Shown here: in pieces, positions 18,401-29,177 of the stretch | Numbering within the stretch: position 1 is the stretch's first letter | How the letters are laid out: the number at the start of each line of letters is the position of its first letter | Assembly: GCF_009389715.1 (NCBI RefSeq) | Contig: NW_024067666.1 | Location: forward strand, 1,715,001 to 1,779,000 | Direction of reading: 5' to 3' | DNA length: 64,000 nucleotides | DNA from: Phoenix dactylifera | Lineage: Eukaryota > Streptophyta > Magnoliopsida > Arecales > Arecaceae | The notes under the pieces: model-generated | The model's input: only the letters and a program-made list of their open reading frames with translations | What the model was told of the DNA's origin: nothing | Databases searched by the model: none | Position numbers and translations under genes: made by a program

Positions 18401-18759
18401 CAGAATTCATTTCTGACGAGACCGTTTGCTCTTTTGTGTTCATTTATTTCTTGCTGGAATGACTGAATTTAGCTATTCTGAGTTTAGAAAGGACTTTGCC
18501 AGTTGCATGTGAGCTAGAGAAAGCAGGATATGGTGATATCTAATTTTAGTTTGAATTTTGCTTTGGTGAAAAAAGGAATCTTATAATCTGATCTGTCCAA
18601 GTCGTGAGGGATAATATAGTAGCTTAATATTTTATCTCGTGAATGGGGAAGTGTTTCATATTGTGCAGAAGGTAGCAAAATGGGGAAGTGATGCGGTTGG
18701 ACAAGGGAGCACAAGAGCCAAGCACCCATCCACACAGACACATGCACGCGCGCACACAC

Positions 18760-18790
<31 letters not shown>

Positions 18791-21700
18791 CACAGAGAGA
18801 GAGAGAGAGAGAGAGGTTGTATGAGAAGGCAATCCCCTCACACCAGCTCCTGCCACTAGCTTCCGATCAATGGTTAACCCTTCAAGTAGTCTAAGGAATG
18901 TAACGACAGTCCTTGTAAGTCATGAATCCATATCTATATCTTGACTAAATTGGCGAGAGCCGTTGAATGTCACAAAGTGGAAAAGCACATCTTTGATAAG
19001 ATGAGGAAGTTCTACTGGTGAGGGGTTAGAGCTAGACTGGAGATTGAAGGGGAATCAAGCAGATTAAGCTTGAGGGCATTTGGGTCTTAGGAGAAGAAAT
19101 AAGAAGGGAAGGGAAAGTAGCCGGAAGCATTTTGGGGGTGGGAGAAAGAGCAGCGTGTTGGTTGCTGAGTGCTTGTCAGGAACACGAGAGATATAGATGG
19201 AAGAGGAGTGAGATTGATCCCCTCCATTATGATTGATCTCCTAATTGCAGTATTTCCTGCCATTGTCTTGAGATAATCTCCCTAGTTTTAGACACATTTA
19301 CAGTTGAACCAGCACAGCTCTTCTTTATCAGAAGTATATAATTAATTGTAGCTGGTTAAGTGAATGACTCTGGAACATCGAATTTGAAAACATGGATGTC
19401 TCGCCATTAAAAATTGTTAGTGAAGCAAATTTCTTTTAGTTATGAAGAAGCATATACTTTGAATTCTGCAGATATATATAATGTTATCGGTCAATGTTGG
19501 TGGACCCTATATGGTGCAGGATGATTGGAAGGGAAAGAAGATGGATTCTAATCTGGGTTTTTACTAAAATTAAGCTGGGATGAAGACTTTGAGGTTGAGG
19601 TAGCTGATCAAGGATACAAGCAAAAGAGAGTTTCTTGTGGTGATGTAGCTAGACAAAAACTGAGATCATGGTTATGGGCGATCTGAGAAATATTGATGGT
19701 GAGCGGCTCTCTGTTAGGGTGGAAGAGGGAGTACGAAGTATAGTGAATGTCTGGAAGGTTAAGAAAGATGGTGTCTGCTGCTGATAAAGGATGGAAATTA
19801 AATTCTGTTTAGATTCTTTTCTTAGATTCTAGTCAAATGGCCTGTAGTATCACTATTGCAAAACCATATAGTTCCTTTTAGTACAAAAGTGGGTTTGATG
19901 GTTTAGTATACTTGGTTCTATTATTCTTCTGCATTAAAATGGATTGTGTTGAACCATCTAAATGGGCCCTAGATGTAATTCTCTAGGTAAGGAAAACTCT
20001 CAGCACTTATTTATGAGTTTATTTTCTGTATTGTTAACCTTATTAGATCAACACATCAATGCGGATTTGGAGTGCACAAGTTCATTTCACCTTTCATGGC
20101 AAAAATTAATATCTCTATTTATCGGAGCTTATTCATCCTAATGGATATTCTCATTATGTTCGCATTCCAATAGTGCTCTAGAATAGGTGTATTGTTATAG
20201 CACTTGCTCAAAAACCTGATGAATTATGCTTTGACAAAACATGAAGAGCTGCACCACAGACTGCAATCAAATAAATGTAATACTTTGGTGTTAAAGAAAA
20301 AGGGGCATTCCGTGGAAAGTTAAGCTAGTCCAACTGGTGGACAATATGTTCTCTATATTGATTTGGTTTGGATATAAACATAACTTAGCAATACCTCCTT
20401 GTTGTGTCATCCAGATTTGCTTGTTAAATTAATTGTCTGTTCAATATATGGTAGGTCAGAGATGAACTTGAACACCTCTTGGATGATGATGATGATATGG
20501 CTGAAATGTATTTGACTGACAAGTTGATGCAGCAAAATCTCTCTGATGGTTCTTCTCATTCTTCTGTATATAATCATGGTGATGGCATGTATTATGACAG
20601 GTACCTGAACAGTTGCTTTAAAAATGTTTTCTCTGAGTTGTGTTGTCTCTGGCTTGTGCTTGTCCAGTGAGTCGCTGAAATGCTTCATTTTACTGTTTGA
20701 GTTACTTTGTGGAAAATATTATTTGTTTTGAAGGCTGCATGCTGAGAGTTTGTCAGAGGAGAATGATGTTGACAATAATCATGAAGATGACTCTCAGAAT
20801 GTTGACCATGACCGCTCACTGTCTGGGCCCAGTATTATCTATGGGGATGGCCACGGAAACCATACTTGCAGCACAAGAAGCGGTGTCAAACATCTTGACG
20901 TAGAAGAGCTTGAAATGCTTTTGGAAGCATACTTCGTACAAATTGACAGTACATTGAACAAACTATCTACGGTATGTAGCCTCTGAACTTGGAAAAAGTT
21001 AAAAATGAAGAGGAAGAAAAGTAAGTGTTCGTTATGCTAAATTGTCTTCATCTCGAAAGCACAAATAATAGGCAAAAGAGAAATTACAGAACCAAATAGA
21101 GTTCAAAATTTTATATGTTTTCTTATAAAGAAAGCAATTTGTTTATTTCATAATGTTGCCTACATTATTTGGAATTGAATACATTCCTTTATTAGATGTT
21201 CCAGACTGAAGCCAAAATCTTATCCATAAGTTTTGCTGCTGCCATGGGTTTAAGCATTTGAGAAATATCCACTATACTCTCAAGATTCTGCCTTTCTCAT
21301 TCTTCTTGGATATTGATGTTGGAGAGGCATATCATGAAATAAATTAATAACCAGTTTTCACTATCCATAACTACAATGGAGATGTATCTTGCTTGATGAT
21401 TATATTTCTGTTAGAAATTAGACTTGGTATACAGACAATCTACCTGGAGGACTTTGGGTCTTGATGTTTAAAAGTTCCCAAAAATTGCATTTGATATAAC
21501 TTGTTTCAATAGTTTCTCTATGCATTTAATTTGGTAATGTTTATTGTAGATTTTAGCATGAATTGTTAATATTTAACCATGTTGCAGCAACAATGGTTGT
21601 AATTTCTATTGCATCTTATGTTCTGTTGACTTAAAATTGTTCACTAATTTGGTGGTAGCCATATTTATGCTATGGTTATCAGTTGTCTTTCACTGGTTCC

Positions 21701-22504
21701 CTCTTGCTATATAGAATAGCAGACCAGCTGATTGAAAGGGGAACAAAGGAAAGAAAAATCTCAAGGACACCGTGCGAACTGTCTGATTACTGACTTGGTC
21801 AAGTCATAAGTTTCCTATCAGCTGATCCATCCATATATTTTACAAAGAAAATTGAAGCAACTTAATGTTTAAATTACTCGCAAACTACTAACTTGAATAG
21901 CACTGGCTGAATATAGAGATAGCCGGTCGGTGTACTTTCCTACTAGAAGTAAATTAATTAAAATTGATAGGTAGCGCTCCTGCACTCTCATCGGAAGCAT
22001 ATATTTACTCACCTCAGATCTAGCAAGTTCATTTCAGTTGTCTGCTGCTGTTTGGAAGCAAATCGATGGCTCCCATAACTTTTTCATTTACAATGTTTTT
22101 AAAGTGTGGATTATTTGGTAAATGCTTTTGCATGTGTATTGTGTACATAGCTTGTACCAAGTAACATCAATATGATGAGTTCTCATTGTTGTCTACTTTG
22201 ATGTTGGTCCATGAAGCTGAGGGAGTATGTCGATGATACCGAGGATTACATCAACATCATGCTGGATGATAAGCAGAATCATCTATTACAAATGGGGGTC
22301 ATGCTAACCACTGCAACCTTGGTGGTCAGCGCCTTCGTTGTACTAGCTGGTATATTTGGCATGAACATCCAAGTTGATTTGTTTGATGAGAAGAAATCTG
22401 GTATGAATGAGTTCTTGTGGACTGTGGGTGGTGGAGCCACGGGAAGTATATTTCTGTATGTAATTGCCATTGCATGGTGTAAGCGTAGACGTTTGCTTGA
22501 GTAA
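14968..22504 (+). CDS. MRS2: MRS2/CorA-type magnesium transporter, six exons
   Basis: Exons: 14968-15399, 16574-16822, 17895-18023, 20455-20600, 20734-20971 and 22217-22504; all introns are GT-AG and phases join to one 493 aa frame. Landmarks: WLTVDAAGDARVVEAGRHSV and LPARDLRILDPQLSYPST near the N-terminus, LNYRDPSVAPFVQEL, RVLPFEFIALEACLEAACS (exon 2), the coiled-coil core DKLTSKISTLNLERVRQIKS (exon 3), LDDDDDMAEMYLTDKL (exon 4), then YVDDTEDYINIMLDDKQNHL and two membrane helices around 424-445 and 463-486. The pore motif GMN is at about residues 446-448, with the acidic loop DLFDEKKSGMNEF after it. MRS2 proteins form pentameric Mg2+ channels; plant members lie in plasma membrane, tonoplast, plastid or mitochondrial membranes. 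The GC-rich, Arg-rich N-terminal exon resembles the MRS2-3/4 type, but subfamily and location are inference. The segment between the two halves (exon 5, acidic, Ser-rich) is variable in the family. Confidence 0.95.
15402..15455. repeat. (CT)n(AT)n compound microsatellite at MRS2 donor 1
   Basis: Starts two bases after the exon 1 donor (CAG/GT at 15399-15401) and runs CT then AT for about 50 bp. Its closeness to the splice site makes length variation potentially relevant to splicing. Confidence 0.95.
16960..17440. repeat. Purine/pyrimidine fold-back element in MRS2 intron 2
   Basis: A purine arm (about 17046-17140, AGGAAAAG/GAGAGGGGAG words) is followed by a pyrimidine arm (about 17250-17350, CTCTCCCTCCCTCC words), roughly its inverted complement, around a GC-rich centre (GCCGCCGGAGGG, then CGGCCCTCCGGCG). 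The flanks carry GTTCCGAACC and GGTTCCGG words. This looks like a non-autonomous fold-back insertion, not an exon. Exact termini are not determined. Confidence 0.6.
18764..18815. repeat. (GATA)n(GA)n microsatellite in MRS2 intron 3
   Basis: About seven GATA units followed by about eleven GA units, preceded by a CA-rich tract (18730-18760). Confidence 0.95.
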
Positions 22505-22985
22505 TACCTTTCGGCCATCTTTATTTATATGGCTCCTTGTAGTTGGGACAATACTTGGTGGTTATGAGTGGTTCATTATGTTTGATTCTCTCCTTATTGT
22601 TTTTGTTGTCTGTAACAAATAAAACTCCAGTTGTTGTTGTATGAAAATCTTATTGCCTTTCAACTGATCTTACAAGGAAGATCAGGTTTTTTTTTGTTTT
22701 TTTATCCATTTTATATTTTGCGAAGTCTCTTTGTCTATGTATCATTGCTTTTTTTTTTTTTTTGGTAAATCGGCGTCTCACTTACACATGGATGTGAGTG
22801 CGCCGCGAGGAATCGGAATACAAAATACGATTGAGGTCCTGCGGGATGGGGCCAGTGCCATCCCATATGAAGGCTCCGGAGTGATGAGCTGCGGAGGAGG
22901 CGACTCAGTCCGCCGTCAACTCAGAAAGAATCAAGATTGTCCGGAAGATGGCAGACATCCCTGACTAGTGGATGTAAATTTGGCC
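22505..22985. other. MRS2 3' UTR, then start of LINE-derived DNA
   Basis: AACAAATAAAACTCC at about 22616-22630 is a plausible polyadenylation region for MRS2. A T-run at 22749-22763, followed by a GC-rich segment, reads as the poly(A) tail and 3' end of a minus-strand LINE insertion, continuous with the RNase H remnant that follows. Confidence 0.5.
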
Positions 22986-23170
22986 TGGCACGCCCGCACC
23001 TGATCCATTCAATCACTGTGACAGGATCACCCTCCAAGAATATCCACTGAGCCCTCAAGTGTACACTAGCATATACGAGATCCTCTCATGCTGCGCGCAG
23101 CTCTGCCACTAGGATGGACTCATCGAAGATGCGTTGTCCTTCTAGCGCAATCAACCTGAGCTCCTGGTAT
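22986..23170 (-). mobile_element. LINE RNase H remnant
   Basis: On the minus strand about 23165-22995 reads QELRLIALEGQRIFDESI, LVAELRAA, then a stop, EDLVYASVHLRAQWIFLEGD and PVTVIEW. This is the same RNase H block as in the LINE at 482-950 (RRIFDMTAIGVELRVAWE). With the T-run at 22749 as its reversed poly(A) tail, it is a 5'-truncated copy in the same orientation. Confidence 0.7.
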
Positions 23171-23655
23171 CATTGCATATTTACTATAATGCAATGGCAC
23201 TTTTCTGCATTTGATCATTCCTCGGCTTGAGGGCATTTCATAGAATTTCAAACAGGCAATCAACGACTCATCTAGGATCATGCAATGGCAAATTATAAAC
23301 AACCCACGGGCACAATAATGTATCTTCTGCGGTTAAGATAACCAGAGGTAGAAAATATCCTTTTATACCTTTTTTAGACTCATCTAGGATTCATGAAAAA
23401 ACTCTTTCTCCTGCTTTACCTTGTTTCCTCTAGTGTTAGCATGAAATTATTTGGGGCAATTTATGGTATAAGTATATTTCATGTCATTTAGTTGGATTTG
23501 GTTAGATAGATGGGTTATTCGTTAGAAATGGACGGTGATGATGTTTGCGTCGATCAACGTCCGGCGGGACTGCATTCCATTGGGTACCAAATTCAAAAGC
23601 CTCACATCAATTTTCCGGTATATAGGACGCACAGGACTAGTGATTCGCGAGCAAC
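23171..23655. other. Intergenic, no gene seen
   Basis: No supported coding content. The right end forms the upstream flank of the PLAA-like pseudogene. Confidence 0.4.
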
Positions 23656-23777
23656 ACCTATAAAAGCCACGCGCTGTGAAACGACGCCCGAGTGCCCAAC
23701 TCCGCTTTCTCCACCGACCTCTCTCCGACTTCCCGCTCTTCCTCTGAGGTTTCCTTAAACCTCTCCTGCGATCACCA
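23656..23777 (+). promoter_or_regulatory. Relict promoter/leader of PLAA-like pseudogene
   Basis: A TATA-box match CTATAAAAG lies at about 23658-23666, some 115 bp before the former start codon, followed by a C/T-rich leader. The promoter came along with the duplicated gene and may still fire. Confidence 0.45.
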
Positions 23778-24017
23778 GTGGCGCTCGAGACCGCCGAGTA
23801 CAGCCTCAGCTGCGAGCGCCGAGCCCACGAAGACGACGTAAGCGATCTTCTCTTCTCTCTGCCTCCGTTTCGTCCTCTTCTCTCGTTTACGTTCGAATTT
23901 CTCCGCTTCGATCTTCTCGTTTCTAAGATTTTCTTGAAATCATCTCGTAGATCGCCCAAATTCTGTGCAAGATCGGAATTTATAGGGGTTTTAGTGAAAA
24001 CCCTAGGCATCCTAACT

Positions 24018-24157
24018 CCAAGATTCTTGGTTTGATTCTTCTGATTTTTCGTGATCAAATTCGTCGCATCTGTATGGTACCGAAACTCCAAGATTCTTGG
24101 TTTGATTTTTCTGAATTTTCGTGATCTGGTTCGGGGCATCTGTATCCGTAGCGATTC
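24018..24157 (+). repeat. 70 bp tandem duplication at PLAA pseudogene exon 2 acceptor
   Basis: CCAAGATTCTTGGTTTGAT starts at 24018 and again at 24088. Each copy ends with a diverged GTGATC...GCATCTGTAT segment, so the beginning of exon 2 is present twice, the first copy degenerate. Confidence 0.88.
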
Positions 24158-26840
24158 TGGATTCACGACGTTCTCCAGGGACAAGATGGTTAGGTTCTGG
24201 ACCCCGGACCCGGACAAGAAGCACCGATACGTTCTTTGGAAGACTCTTGCTGGGGACTCCAGCTTTCTGGGACCTATGGCTTGGATTCCTCCAAGGGACC
24301 GTTTCCCTGAGGGTGGGATTGTGTCTGGAGGGTTCGACGCCCTCATGTTGTTGGGTGACTTGAGCAAGAGAGAGGTTGCGGAGATGATGAAGGCACATCC
24401 GTATTAGGTCGCTGGTCTCGCCGTTGATGAAAATAGGGACATTATGTGGTCATCTATTGACTGGTAACAATGTTCCGGTGATTCTTTAAGATGTTATCAG
24501 TTAAAGTCAGCTTCTATGTATCTAACTGCCGGAGATCATAGTGATTCCCTATCTTTTTTTATCATATTTCTATCTCTGGTGCGACTTGTCATGTTTGGTT
24601 CAGTTTATTCTATCTTTATGGATATCTTTTTCTGTGCTTTGTGTGTTCACTGAGTTTTTTGAAATAAGTAATGCATTTCGAGGTGCAAATGCATGTGCCT
24701 GTACTTCAACTCCTGCTGCAATATAAATTTACATGATCTTGAAATAAAATACATGCTGAAACCACTCCAAAATATTGATTTTTAAAAAAATTTTGGTATA
24801 TTTCAGTAAATTATTCAGTCTTTTCTTCTATTCATAAGTCCTTTTTGAAATATTCTTGCTGCTGTACTATCATATACCGAGCTCTGTTTTGTAGTGCAAT
24901 ACAATGGTGGTGGTAAGGTCATGCTATTGAGTTTTGGAGGCTCATGGGGTTGCTGTTCAAGCAGTTATGACGCTTACCCAGTGGTGAGCTTGTTACTGCT
25001 ATTTTTTTTTAAGTGATATGGAAAATTTGGAAGAAATCGTTCTTTGTGGTTTTTTGCATAGTTTAATTAGCCTAGAATTCTCTAGCCTTCTAATCATGAA
25101 GTTCAGATAGACAATTGACCCTTTGAATTTGAAAATTTTACTTTGGATTTTATGCAGAAATTCACTACTGGTTTCTAGTGCTGCTGAAGTTTGTAGATTT
25201 GTATGTGATGTCTTTGCAAATTGGCAAATTTCTCAACCCAACGAACTTAGAAGATATGGCATTGGAACATTGTTTCTTTACGTGCATCTCATTCTTTTAT
25301 GGTAAAGAAAGCTTAGTAAACTTACATAATGGATCAAATGGACATCATATCTTGCCTAATAATTCTTGCAACTCTCTAATTGAAAGCTGAAATTGCTTTT
25401 AATATTAGGCATCAGATGATGCAACCTTACAATTTTAGGCAGCTCAGTTTTGTGGTTAATGATTTGATGTGCTTGAATGACATGGTGCTATAAATGTTCT
25501 TGATGATGATTCAACTTCGAATTTTTTGGTTTAAGTTGGGAGAATTACCATGACAAAGAGCCACTTAAGCAAAATTACTTGATGAAACTATTGTGTGAGC
25601 AATTTGTGAGGCATGTATGCCATAGATTTCTTAAAACTCCTTCATTCAAATCATCATTGTGATTCATAATTTTCAGGTGAAGTTTAATGATGAGGTTTGA
25701 AAACTTCATAGTTCATAACATTTCTATAATGGAGAATTATAGTTAAAAAATGGAGATTACTACCATGAACAACAATTATATTTGTGGAATGAAAGCTTTT
25801 ACTAAATGTTTAGATCAATAAGGATACAAAAAAGCTCTGGACGATCCCAATTGAAGTTCCAAATGATTGTTTGGGAGCAGTTACTGCAAGGACTTTCTAC
25901 ACTTGCATGGAGAGAACCATTTTGTCAGTGGTGAGTTACTTTAAAAAACCAAACAAAATAAACTTGAGAGCCTTGTGAAATTGCTTGGTAGTTGGAAGAA
26001 AGATGAGGGGGGGAGGGAGTGGTGGCGAGCATGGATTGGTCCATGTAATGAAAGATGAGGCTGACCATCTGACCCCTCAAATCATTAAAAGTTGCCCTCT
26101 AATTTTCATTTGAGTTCCAAGCTTTACCATTGGATGAAAAATTGGTAGAAGCAATCTAATTTTTGCTTATTTCCAGTGATAGTGGCACTTGACAAAGGAG
26201 GTAAAAACAAAGCTATAGAGATGCCCTTAGTGCGCGAAGTCTTGGATTGGAGAGATTGAGTATCTTAGTTAATTTTAGGTTATTTTCCGAATCAGGATTA
26301 GGTCTTGCAGCATTGTAGATTTTCATAATTCTGTTTATACATATCTAGAAGAATTATGCTAGTGTATTTAATAGTATGGTGTTAAAACGTCTGCGCCACT
26401 TTTATCTCTATAAAGTAGAAGAATGCAGGTACCTTCACTTATTGGTAATCTGTGCTGTTAAATTGTATCCAACAGCTTTCTACTAATGACATTGGTGGTA
26501 TACAACCTTTCTTGTGGAGGTTAAGCTTTTGCAAACTTTTGCAACACACAATAAGCTGCAGTGAGTGTAAAAGTGAAATTGTAAAAAAAAGTTAAAACAA
26601 GTTAAGCCCACCTACACATTTAGAAAATGCCTCAATTTAATTATAAAGCTCCCAAAGAACTTAATTATGGCTTGAATCAACATATTGAGCACTTAACATA
26701 GTCTGCATGTATGTCTATGTATAAGTAGTTGTAGTTGTGTATATATATATTCTTGTTAAGAAGGTGCATAATATGACCGATTTGTATATGCTATCTAGGT
26801 TCGAATGACACAACTCTTAAGCTATGGAGAGGAAGGACCT

Positions 26841-26920
26841 GTTTACACACTTTTATGGGGCACACAAGTTGGTCATATCTGTTTACACACTTTTATGGGG
26901 CACACAAGTTGGTCATATCT
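26841..26920 (+). repeat. Two 40 bp tandem copies in PLAA pseudogene exon 4
   Basis: GTTTACACACTTTTATGGGG and the following 20 bases are repeated exactly at 26841-26880 and 26881-26920. The second copy shifts the frame relative to the WD40 reading. Confidence 0.97.
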
Positions 26921-27467
26921 GTATACGAATGATTTTACAAATTCTAGCTATAAATGGAAAGCTGTAACAGAATCATTTGTTCGTCCAAAGTTGAGGAGTT
27001 GTTGATAGTCGCAAGGTGCCAGATTCTAGTGATGCTTTAACACCCAGAAAATGTTCATATATTCAGTGATGATTTGTTCTAACTGTAAAAATTGGAAAAG
27101 GGTCTCCTGATCACAAAAAATGTAGAAGTTTTTCCAAAGGTCCAAAATTGGAATCCTAGGCTCTGAAACCATGGAATTTATGTCCAAGTGTTACAGACAG
27201 TGCACTATTTACAAACATACTTCAGAGTGTAGGGATGCATGCTTGCAGTCCTTGTATTGGTTGCAGAATGCATTTTTTATGATTGAAGAATGAAAGTTTA
27301 AAGTTGTAAAGCACATCGAATATGCATCTCTTATGTACCATAAAATAGACGTCAACATTGGAGTTTTACAAAATTTATCTTGGAAAATAGAAGATGCTCT
27401 TAGCCATGCCTATGCATCACTAAGACTTTTATAGCAAGAATCCTTTAATCTATTTAATATTGCTAAA
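26921..27467. other. Intergenic, no gene seen
   Basis: AT-rich sequence after the point where homology to PLAA ends. Nothing else is recognised. Confidence 0.4.
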
Positions 27468-29177
27468 CCGACACCGAAGCGCCTAAGACCTACGTGCCGC
27501 CGCATGGGTTGTAGGTCCTAATCGCACAGGTCGTAGGTCCCTGCTGCATGGGTCGTGGGTCCTAACCGCACAGGTGGTGGGTCCTTGCTGCATGGGTCGC
27601 AGAACCCAACATGAGTTTTATCTTGTTAGAAAAGTTTGATGTTAGTTAATTGTAGGAAGTTTTGATTTTTGTATACTTTCTTTACGAGAATTTTTGATGT
27701 TATTAGGAAAGTTGGTAGTTAGAATTTTTCAAGTTAAAATAGGGCTTGAAATTCTATATTGGAAGGTTGAAAAAAAGAATTCCCTTATACTACTTATAAA
27801 TACCCCTAGTGGGGCTCCTCTTGTAATCATACTAGAGATACTTGAGTTATTGATTAGTGTGAATTCTCATATGGAAATTGTTCTTTGCTTCTTCCTATTC
27901 TCTCATTTTTACTAGATTTCTGGAGTTTGTGAGCGAGCATGTGAGAGGTGTATCTTTGGAATGGCCAGCCAAGATGGTATTTTCTGGCTTAGAAGAGAGT
28001 GATCCGCTCCTAGTCCTCTTCCAACTACCGTTCGTCTATTCTAACACTTTGCATTGTACATGCGGGTTTCTACCTCGCTATAATCCGTTGCGCTGACATA
28101 CCTTTCCTGTTTCAAGTTTTCATCCCAAATTTAACACCTCCTTAGCGTCAGTTGGAATCAAGCACAGCTTCAAGATGCCGCCTCATTGTTGCAATGTTGA
28201 AGAGCATGTTGAACGTGTACGAGATGTGCATGACATTGAATTGGATGAACTACACCGCCGGCTTCAACAACTTCAAAAAGAAAATCAGTGGCTTTGACAA
28301 CGACAAGAGCAGTATGAACACCAACATTCTCAAGTTTTGATCATTACTTTGACAAAGAGCTCTTTGATAATGAAAGCGAGCGTTCCAATGAAAAAGTGAA
28401 AGATTTAAATCCGTTCTACAATAAAAAAGCATCTTCATCGAGCGAAGAAAATATTCGTTGCCACGCGAACCTTAATTTGAAGATCAGGAAGTAAGTCTTC
28501 TCCAACTAGAAGAGTATGATGCCGGAGTGCCCAGGACAAATGTGCCACTGCATGGGTTGCATGTCCTGACCGCACGAGTCGCGGGTCCCTGCTGCATGGG
28601 TCGTGGATTTCGGCCGCACGGGTTGCGAAACCCAACATAAGTTCTCTCTTGTTAGAAAAGTTTGATGTTAGTTAATTCTAGAAAGTTTTGATTTTTGTGG
28701 ACTTTTTTTTAAAGAACTTTTGGCGTTATTAGGAAAGTTAGTAGTTAGGGTTCTTTGAGTTAGAATAGGATTTGTAATTTTACATTGAAAGGTTGAAGAA
28801 AAGAGTCTTCTTGTACTACTTCTAAATACCTGCAATGGGGCTCCTCTTGTAATCATGCTAGGGATACTTAGAGTTATTGATTAGTGAGAATTCTCTTATG
28901 AAAATTGTTCTTGCCTTGTCTCTATTCTATCTCTCTCCTCCGTTTTGGTGGATTCCTAAGATTTGTGAGCATGTGAGAGGTGTATTATTGGAGCGGCTAG
29001 CCAAGGTGGTGTTTTCGGCCTTAGAAGAGGGTGATCCACCCCTACTCTTCCAATTATCTTATGTCTATTCGAACACCTTACATTTTACGTGCCATAGTGG
29101 GTTTTCTACCTCGTCAAAATCGGTTGCGCCGATATACCCTTCCTTCTTCGAGTTTTCAGCCTCGGTTCAACACCTCC
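27468..29177 (+). mobile_element. Deleted Ty3-gypsy-like LTR retrotransposon
   Basis: Two directly repeated LTRs (27468-28141 and 28517-29177, about 665 bp) flank only about 375 bp of internal sequence. The LTRs share a GC-rich minisatellite-like head with CGCATGGGT / CGCACAGGT units, the block GTTAGAAAAGTTTGATGTTA, a TATA region (CTTATAAATACCCC at about 27798 in the left copy), GGGGCTCCTCTTGTAATCAT and a common end CACCTCC. The internal part keeps a gag start (ATG at 28175, MPPHCCNVEEHVERVRDVHD, stop at 28295-28297), resembling the N-terminus of plant gypsy gag. Protease, RT, RNase H and integrase are absent. The LTRs differ at many positions, so insertion is not recent. The right end and target-site duplication are unresolved. 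Confidence 0.8.

Larger units (their letters stand above)
23778..26920 (+). pseudogene. Phospholipase A2-activating protein (PLAA/DOA1, WD40) pseudogene, 5' part only
   Basis: Intact PLAA/Doa1 is a Cdc48/p97 cofactor: a WD40 propeller followed by PFU and PUL domains, about 750 aa. Here exon 1 (23778-23837) reads ALETAEYSLSCE then AHEDD, but the start codon is GTG. Exon 2 (24129-24463) begins VRGICIRSDSGF and includes MVRFWTPDPDKK and FLGPMAWIPPRD. It has TAG at 24405-24407, then continues VAGLAVDENRDI to a good donor; its acceptor dinucleotide is TG, not AG. Exon 3 (24895 to about 24998) keeps GHAIEFW and, after a 1 bp shift, EAHGVAVQAVMTL. Exon 4 (from 26799) reads SNDTTLKLWRGRTCLHTFMG with correct phase, then a 40 bp duplication. 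No later WD repeats, PFU or PUL are found. Retained introns show a genomic duplicate, not a retrocopy. Confidence 0.85.
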
